This document shows, in pieces, positions 14,075 to 24,000 of a stretch of 30,222 nucleotides of DNA (within the stretch, counting starts at the first letter, position 1; each line of letters starts with the position of its first letter). The stretch covers positions 1 through 30,222 of the forward strand of contig DASWCW010000141.1 in NCBI GenBank assembly GCA_036395835.1, in the 5' to 3' direction. Under the pieces are notes generated by a model. It was given only the letters and a program-made list of their open reading frames with translations. It did not search any database and was not told where the DNA came from. The position numbers and the translations under genes were made by a program. Source of the DNA: AP-16 sp036395835 (GTDB taxonomy: Bacteria > Pseudomonadota > Alphaproteobacteria > Rhizobiales > Xanthobacteraceae).

Positions 14075-15706
14075 ATGCCCGCGTCCTCTCCCGACGAGCG
14101 ATCGTTCACTCGCATGATCGATGGCGCCGCCATCGCGCTGCTCGGCGCGCTCGCCGTGATCGCCGCGCTGACGTTCCGGGACTACGGGCTCGGATGGGAC
14201 GATTACGCCCACTCGGAATACGGCGACCTGCTGCTCTCGCTGTACGCGTCGGGCTTCAAGGACTTGAGAGCATTCTCGTTCGTCAATCTGTACATGTACG
14301 GCGGCGGCTTCGATGTGCTGGCGGCGCTGGCGGCGAAGATTCTTCCGTTCGATCTGTTCGATACGCGACGACTGGTCGGCGGCGCGATCGGGCTCGTCGG
14401 CGTGTTCGTCACCTGGCGGATCGGCAGGCGGATCGCCGGGCCCGTCGCAGGGCTGTGCGCGCTCGTGCTGCTTGCCATCAGCCCGCTCTACTACGGGCAC
14501 ATGTTCATGAACCCGAAGGACGCGCCGTTCGCGGTCGCCATGGCGCTGCTGCTGCTGGGACTGGTTCGCGCGTTCCAGGAATACCCGCGGCCGATGCCGG
14601 CAACGATCGCGCTGTGCGGGATCGGGCTCGGGCTGTGCATCGGGACGCGGGTGATCGGTGTCATCGCCGGCGCCTACGGGCTCGCGGCTCTGGTGTTGCT
14701 CTACACGGCGGAGCGGCGCGTTTCGGGGCCGCGCACCGCGACCCGGCACGTCGGCCAATTCCTGCTGGCATTGCTGCCCGGGCTAGTGCTGGCCTATTTG
14801 GTGATGGGGCTGGTGTGGCCCTGGGCGGTGGTCAAGCCGCTCAATCCGCTGGGCGCGGCGGAATATTTCTCGCATTTCTTCGAGCGCCCGTGGAAGGAGC
14901 GCTTCGACGGCATGCTGCTAGCGGTTCCCGACATGCCGCGTTCGTACGTGCCGACCCTGTTCGCACTCAAGGAGCCGGAGGTGTTGCTGCTGCTCGGAAT
15001 CGGCGGCATCGCCGGGGCTTTCGTCGCCGCGACCCGACGCAAGATCGCCGCGTCGCAGCGCGCGGCACTGCTGCTGCTCGCGCTCGCCGCAACCCTGCCG
15101 ATCGCGCTCGCGGTGGTGCTGCGACCCGCGATGTACAACGGCATCCGCCACTTCGTGTTCGTGACCCCGCCGCTCGCCGCGCTCGGCGGGCTCGCCGCAA
15201 TGTTTCTGTTCGACCGCCTGCGGCGGCACGGGCGCGCCGCAGTGCTCGCCGGTGCCGGCGTCCTGTTGGCGGCGGTCGCGGCGCCGGCGGTCGAAATGAT
15301 CCGCCTGCATCCCTATCAGTACACCCAGTTCAATCATCTCGCCGGCGGGATTCGCGCGGCGGACGAGCGTTACATGCTGGATTACTGGGGGCTGGCGTTC
15401 AAACAGGCGGCCGAGGAGCTTCGCGCCAAGCTCAAGCCGGGCCGCCAAGCCGCGGCGGGGCGCCGGCCGTGGCGGGTCGCCGTATGCGGTCCCAATGTGC
15501 CGGCCGCCGTCGAGCTCGGATCCGACTTCGTGACCAACTGGCAGACCAAAGGCGCGGATTTCGCCCTGGTGCTGGGCGAGTTCTATTGCGCCGATCTCAA
15601 GGCGCCGATCCTCGTCGAGATCGAGCGCGAGGGCGTCGTCTACGCGCGCGTCTACGATATTCGCGAGCGGGCGATCTCCAGCATCTTCACCCTCCCGCCG
15701 CCTTGA
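14075..15706 (+). CDS. Polytopic GT-C (PMT/family 39-like) glycosyltransferase
   Basis: Integral membrane protein of about 543 aa with roughly ten hydrophobic helices, in the style of GT-C glycosyltransferases that use lipid-linked sugars on the periplasmic side. After the first helix the first external loop carries the acidic motif LGWDDYAHSEYGDLL, matching the catalytic Asp/Glu region of these enzymes. A second loop carries YYGHMFMNPKDAPF. The C-terminal ~100 residues (YQYTQFNHLAGGI; WRVAVCGPNVPAAVELG) form a soluble periplasmic domain. Donor and acceptor are unknown. I chose the ATG at 14075; upstream in-frame TTG (13973) would add 34 unlikely residues, and an ATG at 14114 is an alternative. 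No clear ribosome binding site is visible. Confidence 0.8.
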   Translation: MPASSPDERSFTRMIDGAAIALLGALAVIAALTFRDYGLGWDDYAHSEYGDLLLSLYASGFKDLRAFSFVNLYMYGGGFDVLAALAAKILPFDLFDTRRLVGGAIGLVGVFVTWRIGRRIAGPVAGLCALVLLAISPLYYGHMFMNPKDAPFAVAMALLLLGLVRAFQEYPRPMPATIALCGIGLGLCIGTRVIGVIAGAYGLAALVLLYTAERRVSGPRTATRHVGQFLLALLPGLVLAYLVMGLVWPWAVVKPLNPLGAAEYFSHFFERPWKERFDGMLLAVPDMPRSYVPTLFALKEPEVLLLLGIGGIAGAFVAATRRKIAASQRAALLLLALAATLPIALAVVLRPAMYNGIRHFVFVTPPLAALGGLAAMFLFDRLRRHGRAAVLAGAGVLLAAVAAPAVEMIRLHPYQYTQFNHLAGGIRAADERYMLDYWGLAFKQAAEELRAKLKPGRQAAAGRRPWRVAVCGPNVPAAVELGSDFVTNWQTKGADFALVLGEFYCADLKAPILVEIEREGVVYARVYDIRERAISSIFTLPPP

Positions 15707-15784
15707 GCGGGCGCCGGCGCGCCGGCCCCCTGGTCGGGCGTCGACGACGATCGCCCCGGCCCTGATCGCAGCAAGGCGCTAAAT

Positions 15785-17170
15785 TTAGCCGGCGGCGAGC
15801 TCCGCCAGGATGCGGGCCCAGCTCCGCGTGCCTTTGTGGAAGGACGTGAGATCGTATTTCTCGTTGGGCGAGTGCACGCGGTCGTCATCGAGCGCGAAGC
15901 CGACGAGCAGCGAATCCATGCCCAGCACTTCGCGGAAGTCGCCGACGATCGGGATCGAGCCGCCCGACCCGATGGTGACCGCCTTCTTGCCCCATTCGGC
16001 GGCGAGCGCGGCGCGCGCCTTGGCCAGCGCCGGGTTGTCGTAGGCGAGCTGGATCGCCGGCGCGTTGGTGAAGTTCGAGAACTCCACGGAGCAATCGGCC
16101 GGCAGGCGCTCGCGCACGAACGCGCGGAAGGCCTGCGAGATCTTTTCCGGATCCTGTTCCCCGACGAGGCGAAACGACACCTTGGCCGTCGCCGCAGCCG
16201 GGATCACGGTTTTGGCCCCCTCTCCCGTATAGCCGCCGATGATCCCGTTCACGTCGCAGGTCGGCCGCGTCGAAACCTGCTCGATCAACATGCGATCCTT
16301 CTCGCCAGCCGGAACCTTGAGCCCGACCTGGCCCAGAAATTCCTCCGGCGTGAGATCGAGCGCCGCGAGATCGGCACGAATCTCCGCCGGCAGTTCGCGG
16401 ACGCCGTCATAGAAACCCGGAATGGTGATGCGACCGTTGTGATCATGAATGGCGGCCAGCACTTTCGCGAGCACCCGGATGGGGTTCTGCGCAGCCCCGC
16501 CGAACAGACCCGAGTGCAGATCGCGATCGGCGCAGCGAATCCTCACCTCCTCGTAGACGAGACCGCGCAACGAAGTAGTCACCGCGGGCGTCTGCGGGTT
16601 CCACATGCCGGTGTCGCAGACCAGCGCCAAATCCCGGCGGAACTCGGCGGCATGGTCGCGAACGAATCCGAACAGATGCATCGATCCGCATTCCTCCTCA
16701 CCCTCGACCATGAACGTGATCGGCAACGGCAAGCTTCCGGTCACCGCTTTCCAGGCCCGGCAGGCCTCGATGAAGGTCATCAGCTGCCCTTTGTCGTCGC
16801 AGGCGCCGCGCGCGACGATGGCTTTGCGGCCCGCTCCGAGATTCTGGATGCGCGGCTCGAACGGCGGGGTCTCCCACAGACTAAGGGGGTCGACCGGCTG
16901 CACGTCATAATGGCCATAGAACAGCGCGCGCGGTCCCTGCCCGTCTCCGCTTTTCCCGACCACGACCGGGTGACCGCCGGTCGGACGCACGCTGACCTCG
17001 AAGCCGATCGTGGCAAGGTCCTTGGCAACGTGCTCGGCCGCCAGCTTGCAATCCTCTGTATAGGCGGGATCGGTCGAGATCGAGCGAATGCGCAGCAGGC
17101 TGAACAGCCGATCGAGGCTGCGGTCGAGGTCCTGGTCGATCCGATCGAGGATGTTGTCGAGCACGCTCAT
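15785..17170 (-). CDS. M20 family dipeptidase/aminoacylase-type metallopeptidase
   Basis: Cytosolic di-zinc peptidase of 461 aa, of the M20 subgroup that cleaves dipeptides. Metal and catalytic residues are in place: His87 and Asp89 (FYGHYDVQP), Asp125 (GACDDKGQ), catalytic Glu158 and metal Glu159 (EGEEECGS), Asp186 (VCDTG) and His433 (RVHSPNEKY). The lid and dimerisation domain lies at about 205-320 (RDLHSGLFGGAAQNP). The length is normal for the family. It converges on the GT-C-like gene across a 78-bp gap holding a 14-bp palindrome, and its start diverges from folK. The exact substrate cannot be read from the sequence. Confidence 0.94.
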   Translation of the reverse strand: MSVLDNILDRIDQDLDRSLDRLFSLLRIRSISTDPAYTEDCKLAAEHVAKDLATIGFEVSVRPTGGHPVVVGKSGDGQGPRALFYGHYDVQPVDPLSLWETPPFEPRIQNLGAGRKAIVARGACDDKGQLMTFIEACRAWKAVTGSLPLPITFMVEGEEECGSMHLFGFVRDHAAEFRRDLALVCDTGMWNPQTPAVTTSLRGLVYEEVRIRCADRDLHSGLFGGAAQNPIRVLAKVLAAIHDHNGRITIPGFYDGVRELPAEIRADLAALDLTPEEFLGQVGLKVPAGEKDRMLIEQVSTRPTCDVNGIIGGYTGEGAKTVIPAAATAKVSFRLVGEQDPEKISQAFRAFVRERLPADCSVEFSNFTNAPAIQLAYDNPALAKARAALAAEWGKKAVTIGSGGSIPIVGDFREVLGMDSLLVGFALDDDRVHSPNEKYDLTSFHKGTRSWARILAELAAG

Positions 17171-17341
17171 TTGGTTTCTCCGTGCGGATCGGGCCGGTCG
17201 TGGGCGCGCGTTGCGGCTTCATCGCCGCGAGGCTCCGGGTTATAGCGACGGATCGCAGCGCTTTCCAACCGCTGTGTCCGGCCGAGATCGTGGAGCCTCT
17301 GCGATTGTGCGGCGGGCCCAATTCTGGTTCGGCTATCGGTC

Positions 17342-17839
17342 ATGGCTGAGGCGATCGTGGGACTCGGTGGCAATCTCGGCGACGTGCGCGCGAGCCTCGA
17401 CCGCGCGGTCGAGTTCCTGTGCGAGGACGGCCGGGCGAAGGTTCGCGCGCAATCCTCCGATTTCCGCACGCCGCCGTGGGGCGTGGAGGATCAGCCGGCT
17501 TACGTGAACCGCTGTGTCATCCTCGAAACCGACCTCGGCCCGCGCCCGTTGCTCGAGCGGGCGCTCGCGGTCGAGCGCGCGCTGGGACGCGACCGCTCTC
17601 GCGAGCGGCGCTGGGGGCCGCGGCCGATCGACATCGATCTCCTGAGCTACGACGACGTCATCCTCAATGAGCCGGGGCTGACGTTGCCGCATCCGCATTG
17701 GGCCGAGCGTGCCTTCGTGCTGGTGCCGCTCGCCGAAATCGCCCCGGAGCGGGTGATCGGTGGAATGACCGTGCGCGATGCGCTCGCGCGCGTCGACCCC
17801 AGCGGCATCGAGCGGCTGCCGCGGAACACTGGCCAATGA
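17342..17839 (+). CDS. folK: 6-hydroxymethyl-7,8-dihydropterin pyrophosphokinase (HPPK)
   Basis: Folate pathway enzyme of 165 aa that transfers pyrophosphate from ATP to 6-hydroxymethyl-7,8-dihydropterin. Signatures are IVGLGGNLGDVRASLDRAV at the N-terminus, the FRTPPWGVEDQPAYVN loop, and RRWGPRPIDIDLL with magnesium-binding Asp97 and Asp99. The LPHPHWAERAFVLVPLAEI segment and length are normal for HPPK. folP and folB are not visible next to it; instead it precedes mutA by 69 bp on the same strand, so it may be cotranscribed with the mutase operon. The ATG at 17342 matches the family N-terminus, though no strong ribosome binding site precedes it. Confidence 0.95.
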   Translation: MAEAIVGLGGNLGDVRASLDRAVEFLCEDGRAKVRAQSSDFRTPPWGVEDQPAYVNRCVILETDLGPRPLLERALAVERALGRDRSRERRWGPRPIDIDLLSYDDVILNEPGLTLPHPHWAERAFVLVPLAEIAPERVIGGMTVRDALARVDPSGIERLPRNTGQ

Positions 17840-17908
17840 CCGATTGGCTCGCCGATCTGGCCATGGCAGTTTGCCGGCCATGAAGCCGATGCGGTTCGGA
17901 GCGCGCGG

Positions 17909-19789
17909 ATGAGCAAAACCGAGTTTCCGCTCGCCGGCGAGTTTCCGCCGGCGCGGCGCGAAGACTGGCTCGAGCTCGTCTCGGCCGCGCTCAAAGGCGC
18001 GCCATTCGCGAACCTCATCACAAAGACCTACGATAAGCTGGAAATCGAGCCGCTGTATTCGCGCAGCGAGGACGCGCGGCCGGTGCCGGGACGCGCACCG
18101 GGAGCGGCGTGGCAGATCCTGCAGCGCGTCGATCACCCGGATCCTGCCGCCGCGAACGAGCAGGCCCGCCAGGATCTCGCGAACGGCGCGACCGGGCTCG
18201 ACGTGGTGTTTGCCGGGTCGATCGGCGCAAACGGCTATGGCATCGCGGCATCGGAAACGGCGATCGCGCGCGCGCTCGAGGGCGTCTATTTGGACGCCGT
18301 TGCGATCGAGCTCGATCCCGGACCGCACGCCGGGGATGTGGCGCGGGCAATTGCGAACCTGTTGCGGCAGCGGGGCCTAGCACCGGCCGCCGTCGAGCTT
18401 CGCTTCGGCCTCGATCCGCTCGGGCTGATGGCGACGAGCGGCGCAAGCGTTCCATGGAACGAGCTTGCCGCATCCTTCGCCGATCTGATCAAGGACCTCA
18501 CCCGGCAGGGCTTCCGAGGGCCGTTCGCGGCCGCGGACGGCCGCCCGGTGCACGCCGCGGGAGGCTCGGAAGCGCAGGAGCTCGCGTTCGTGCTTGCGAG
18601 CGCGCTCGCTTATCTGCGCGCGCTCGAAGCGGCCGGCGTCCCGCTCGAGGCCGCGCGGCGGATGATTTTCTTCCGGCTCGCGGCGGATGCCGACCAATTC
18701 TTGACCATGGCGAAATTCCGCGCCATGCGCCGGCTTTGGGCGCGCGTCGAAGCCGCGTGCGGGCTGGGCCCCGAGTCGATCTTCGTCTCCTCCGAGACCG
18801 CCTGGCGCATGATGACGAGGCGCGACCCTTGGGTGAACCTGCTGCGCGCTACCGTTGCGGTGTTCTCCGCGGGCCTCGGCGGCGCCAATGCCGTCACCGT
18901 GCTGCCGTTCACCGCGGCGCTCGGTCTCCCGGACGGCTTCGCGCGGCGGATCGCGCGCAACACGCAGTTCGTCCTGCTCGAGGAAGCCCATCTGGCGAAG
19001 GTCGCGGATCCGGCGGCGGGATCCGGCGCGCTGGAGGATCTGACCGAAAAACTCTGCCGCATCGCCTGGACCTTGTTTCAGGAAATCGAGGCCGGCGGCG
19101 GGCTCGCCGCCGCGCTCAAACAGGGCCTGCTCCAGCAAAAAGTCGCGCGCGTGCGCGCCGAGCGCGAGAAGGCCGTCGCGACGCGCGAGGACGTGCTCAC
19201 CGGCACGAGCGAGTTTCCCGACATCGGCGAGGTTCCCGTGGCGGTGCTCGACGTTGCGCCCGCGGGGCCACCGCCGCCCGCCGCCGCGGCGATCCGGTTC
19301 GAGCCGCTGCCCTCGGTTCGGCTTTCCGAGCCCTATGAGCTGCTGCGCGAACGATCGGATCGGCTGCTGCGCGAGACCGGATCGCGACCGAAAATCTTTC
19401 TCGCCAACCTCGGACCCCCTGCCGCCTTCACCGCGCCGGCAAATTGGGCGAAAAATTTCTTCGCCGCCGGCGGCATCGAGGCGGTGACCAACGACGGCTT
19501 TGCCGGCACGACCGCCGGGTCCACCGACCTCGACGCGCTGATCGCCGGCTTTCGCGCATCCGGGGCAACGCTCGCCTGCGTCTGCGCCGCGGACGAGATC
19601 TACGCAAGCGAGGCGGAGGCGGCCGCGAAGGCGCTCGCAAAGGCCGGCGCGCCCCATATCTATCTGGCAGGCAGGCCGCAAGAAACGGAAGCAAAGTTGC
19701 GAGATTCCGGCGTAAAAACCTTCATTTACCCCGGCTGCGACGTGCTCGCGACGCTGACCGAGGCGCAGCGATCTTTAGGGCTCGTGTGA
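17909..19789 (+). CDS. mutA: Methylmalonyl-CoA mutase small (beta) subunit
   Basis: Protein of 626 aa, the usual size of the non-catalytic partner of MutB in the alpha/beta mutase. The N-terminal half is a mutase-type barrel (EFPPARREDWLELVSAALKG; RMIFFRLAADADQFLTMAKF; RDPWVNLLRATVAVFSAG). The C-terminal domain resembles a cobalamin-binding fold but lacks the DxHxxG motif seen in the large subunit, as expected for a small subunit that does not hold cobalamin. The heterodimer converts (R)-methylmalonyl-CoA to succinyl-CoA. GGAG lies seven bases before the ATG. Its stop is separated by only 1 nt from the ATG of an unrelated membrane protein gene, where mutB would be expected. Confidence 0.95.
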   Translation: MSKTEFPLAGEFPPARREDWLELVSAALKGAPFANLITKTYDKLEIEPLYSRSEDARPVPGRAPGAAWQILQRVDHPDPAAANEQARQDLANGATGLDVVFAGSIGANGYGIAASETAIARALEGVYLDAVAIELDPGPHAGDVARAIANLLRQRGLAPAAVELRFGLDPLGLMATSGASVPWNELAASFADLIKDLTRQGFRGPFAAADGRPVHAAGGSEAQELAFVLASALAYLRALEAAGVPLEAARRMIFFRLAADADQFLTMAKFRAMRRLWARVEAACGLGPESIFVSSETAWRMMTRRDPWVNLLRATVAVFSAGLGGANAVTVLPFTAALGLPDGFARRIARNTQFVLLEEAHLAKVADPAAGSGALEDLTEKLCRIAWTLFQEIEAGGGLAAALKQGLLQQKVARVRAEREKAVATREDVLTGTSEFPDIGEVPVAVLDVAPAGPPPPAAAAIRFEPLPSVRLSEPYELLRERSDRLLRETGSRPKIFLANLGPPAAFTAPANWAKNFFAAGGIEAVTNDGFAGTTAGSTDLDALIAGFRASGATLACVCAADEIYASEAEAAAKALAKAGAPHIYLAGRPQETEAKLRDSGVKTFIYPGCDVLATLTEAQRSLGLV

Positions 19790-19790
19790 G

Positions 19791-20273
19791 ATGAAAGAGC
19801 GGCAGACGGTGCCTTTTGTTGCCGGGCTCATTCTCGTGCCTTTAGGCGGCATTGTCGCCAGTGTGGCGATCATCGTGGCCGCGGCGCTCTTCCGCCCAAG
19901 AACGGAAACGGTCTACGGTCTGATCGATTCCATAATGTTCGTATCGATTTTCACTTTCCAATATGCATGCCTCATCACAGCGCCGATCAGTCTCGTTGTT
20001 TTGCCGTTGACCTATTTTATTCTTCGCCGGAGAGCGGCTCTTGCGGTGGGAAAAATTGTACTTACTGGCGTGATTTCTGCTATTGTGGAGACATTGCTAT
20101 TGATTTTTGGGTGGTCAAGATCGGTAAGTCGTCTCGAATTCACGAGCATGTTCATTTCTGGGGTCATAGTGCTCATCGGTTTCGTTGTCGGCCTTGCATT
20201 CGCATATTTGACCCGATTGCTGAGGCCCGCGGATTGGCACTACAAACCCAGCCCAATCCCATCGGGAGCATAG
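19791..20273 (+). CDS. Unrecognised four-helix membrane protein inserted between mutA and mutB
   Basis: Protein of 160 aa that I do not recognise. It has four hydrophobic segments at about 9-34, 51-76, 86-107 and 118-143 (for example VPFVAGLILVPLGGIVASVA and MFISGVIVLIGFVVGLAFAY), short loops, and a basic cytoplasmic tail (RLLRPADWHYKPSPIPSGA). No catalytic motif, conserved Cys cluster or transporter signature is visible. Its DNA is clearly AT-richer than mutA and mutB and uses ATT, TTT and ATA codons that are rare in its neighbours, which suggests recent acquisition. It sits with a 1-nt gap after mutA and a 4-nt gap before mutB, and must be cotranscribed with both. A function in the pathway is not implied by position alone. 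Confidence 0.8.
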   Translation: MKERQTVPFVAGLILVPLGGIVASVAIIVAAALFRPRTETVYGLIDSIMFVSIFTFQYACLITAPISLVVLPLTYFILRRRAALAVGKIVLTGVISAIVETLLLIFGWSRSVSRLEFTSMFISGVIVLIGFVVGLAFAYLTRLLRPADWHYKPSPIPSGA

Positions 20274-20277
20274 AGCG

Positions 20278-22437
<2,160 letters not shown>

Positions 22438-22446
22438 TCGAAACCA

Positions 22447-22674
22447 ATGACGAAGTTGCTTGAAGACGCGATCGCGCAGGCGCGCGAATTACCGGCAGAC
22501 GAACAGGATCTAATAGCCGAGGCGCTGTTCGCACACATGGCCGGCGCGGAATTTCGGCTGACCGATGATCAAGTCGAGGAGGTCAAGCGTCGACAACAGG
22601 AATTGCGAGAGGGAAAGACGCGGTTGGCGACGGACGAAGAAATGGAGGCACTCTGGAAAAAGTGCGGACCATGA
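22447..22674 (+). CDS. Antitoxin of a ParE/RelE-type toxin-antitoxin pair
   Basis: Small acidic protein of 75 aa resembling the addiction-module antitoxin component family (PF09720-like): a helix with LPADEQDLIAEALFAHM, then a long charged helix (DDQVEEVKRRQQELREGKTR) and an ATDEEMEALWKK tail. Such antitoxins bind and neutralise the toxin through the extended C-terminal region and often repress their own promoter. It starts 9 nt after mutB, and its TGA overlaps the toxin ATG as ATGA, the classic arrangement of antitoxin first. No promoter of its own is obvious, so it may be driven by the mutase operon. The family call is by resemblance. Confidence 0.85.
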   Translation: MTKLLEDAIAQARELPADEQDLIAEALFAHMAGAEFRLTDDQVEEVKRRQQELREGKTRLATDEEMEALWKKCGP

Positions 22675-22949
22675 GGGTCCGTTACACGCTGGGGGCGCGG
22701 CTTGACATCGATCGCATCTACGAATTCCTCTCGAACAGAAACCCCAGCGCTGCTTCCAAGGTGGTAGCTCGCATTCGTCAAGCAGCCGACCGCCTCGCTG
22801 AATTTCCGTACATAGGTCATGTCGGGCGCGCTGTCGGCACGTACGAGTGGGCAGTTCGGCGGCTGCCATACATCATCGTTTACGAAGTCCGTGAGGATAG
22901 CGCCGAGATCTTGGTCCTTGGCGTTTTTCATGGCGCGCAAGATAGATAG
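22671..22949 (+). CDS. ParE/RelE superfamily toxin
   Basis: Protein of 92 aa with the ParE/RelE fold pattern: MRVRYTLGARLDIDRIYEFLS at the N-terminus, a helical pair (NPSAASKVVARIRQAADRLAEFP), IGHVGRAVGTYEWAVRRLPYIIVYEV in the sheet region and ILVLGVFHGAQDR at the end. The conserved LPYIIVYE and VFHGA stretches are hallmark positions of ParE-type toxins. RelE relatives cut mRNA at the ribosome and ParE relatives inhibit gyrase; the target cannot be decided here. The ATG at 22671, overlapping the antitoxin stop, is chosen over an in-frame GTG at 22662. The gene looks complete. Confidence 0.9.
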   Translation: MRVRYTLGARLDIDRIYEFLSNRNPSAASKVVARIRQAADRLAEFPYIGHVGRAVGTYEWAVRRLPYIIVYEVREDSAEILVLGVFHGAQDR

Positions 22950-22995
22950 CGCGGGTGCCGTGACTACGGTTGCGCGGTCGTCTAAGCAGAGCCCC

Positions 22996-24000
22996 ATGGC
23001 GTCCCGATCCGAATCGACCCGCTCGGCCCCCGACCTCGACGCGCTCCTGCGCGGCATCGGCGCCGGCGAGCGCGCGGTCGTGGCGCGCGCCATCACGCTC
23101 ATCGAATCCAAGCGGCCCGACCACCAGAAAGCCGCGCGCGAGCTCGTGCAGAAGCTGCTGCCCGATACCGGCGAGGCGGTGCGCGCCGGGATCACCGGCA
23201 TGCCCGGCGTCGGCAAGTCGACCACGATCGACGCGCTCGGGACGTATTTGACCGTACAGGGCCATCGCGTCGCGGTGCTCGCGGTCGATCCGTCCTCGAA
23301 CCGCACCGGCGGCTCGATCCTCGCCGACAAGACCCGGATGCCGCGGCTTGCGGCCGATGTCGCGGCTTTCATCCGTCCCTCCCCCACCTCCGGAAGCCTC
23401 GGCGGAGTTGCGGCCAAGACCCGCGAGGCCATGCTGATCTGCGAAGCCGCCGGCTTCGACGTGGTGCTGGTCGAGACCGTCGGCGTCGGCCAATCGGAAA
23501 CCGCGGTTGCCGACATGACGGACTTTTTTCTGCTGCTCACGATCGCGGGCGCGGGCGACGAGCTGCAGGGCCTGAAGAAAGGCGTGGTCGAGCTCGCCGA
23601 CATGATTGCGGTCAACAAGGCGGACGGCGAGAACCGCAAGCGCGCGATGGGGGCCGCCGCGGAATATCGCGCCGCGCTCCACATCCTCAATCCCCGCTCG
23701 CCGGATTGGGCGCCGCCGGTCGTAACCTATTCGGCGCTCACCGGCGACGGCATTGCCGATCTGTGGAGCCGGATCCTGGAACACCGCGAGAAGCTGACAG
23801 CCTCGGGCGAGCTGGCGCGACGACGGCGCGAGCAGCAAGTCAAATGGATGTGGACCATGCTCGACGACCGGATGTTCACGCGCCTCAAGACCGACCCGGC
23901 GCTGCGGGCGCGGCTGCCCGCGCTCGAGGCCGCGGTCGCCGAAGGACGGCTGTCCCCGGCGCTCGCGGTCGACGAGATCGCGCAAGCAATGGGGCTGTGA
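22996..24000 (+). CDS. meaB: MeaB/ArgK-type G3E GTPase, methylmalonyl-CoA mutase chaperone
   Basis: GTPase of 334 aa that loads and protects the cobalamin cofactor of methylmalonyl-CoA mutase. The P-loop GMPGVGKST is at 68-76. Other conserved segments are VAVLAVDPSSNRTGGSILADKT, IRPSPTSGSLGGVAAKTRE, VETVGVGQSETAVADMTDFF and the base-recognition motif NKAD in MIAVNKADGEN. The C-terminus (QVKWMWTMLDDR) is the family dimerisation extension. The ATG at 22996 gives the usual family N-terminus (LDALLRGIGAGERAVVARAITLIES); longer in-frame starts (22819, 22930) would run into the toxin gene. It lies 46 nt after the toxin stop with only a weak ribosome binding site, and its stop abuts the pcp start. 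Confidence 0.96.
   Translation: MASRSESTRSAPDLDALLRGIGAGERAVVARAITLIESKRPDHQKAARELVQKLLPDTGEAVRAGITGMPGVGKSTTIDALGTYLTVQGHRVAVLAVDPSSNRTGGSILADKTRMPRLAADVAAFIRPSPTSGSLGGVAAKTREAMLICEAAGFDVVLVETVGVGQSETAVADMTDFFLLLTIAGAGDELQGLKKGVVELADMIAVNKADGENRKRAMGAAAEYRAALHILNPRSPDWAPPVVTYSALTGDGIADLWSRILEHREKLTASGELARRRREQQVKWMWTMLDDRMFTRLKTDPALRARLPALEAAVAEGRLSPALAVDEIAQAMGL

Noticed and set aside
15713..15726. Perfect 14-bp palindrome GCCGGCGCGCCGGC between convergent genes
   Set aside because: Pure GC palindromes of this length arise easily in such DNA, and no T-run follows, so neither a terminator nor an operator can be argued.
14194..15765. Open frame of 523 codons on the plus strand within the GT-C gene
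   Set aside because: It is a shifted-frame shadow with Arg/Ala/Gly-rich composition; the membrane-protein frame has clear helices.
15778..15789. 12-bp palindrome GCTAAATTTAGC at the end of the M20 dipeptidase gene
   Set aside because: It overlaps the stop codon, has a very short possible stem, and no second copy or spacing supports an operator.
22819..22995. Longer start for meaB
   Set aside because: The added residues overlap the toxin gene in another frame and do not match the MeaB N-terminus; the ATG at 22996 does.
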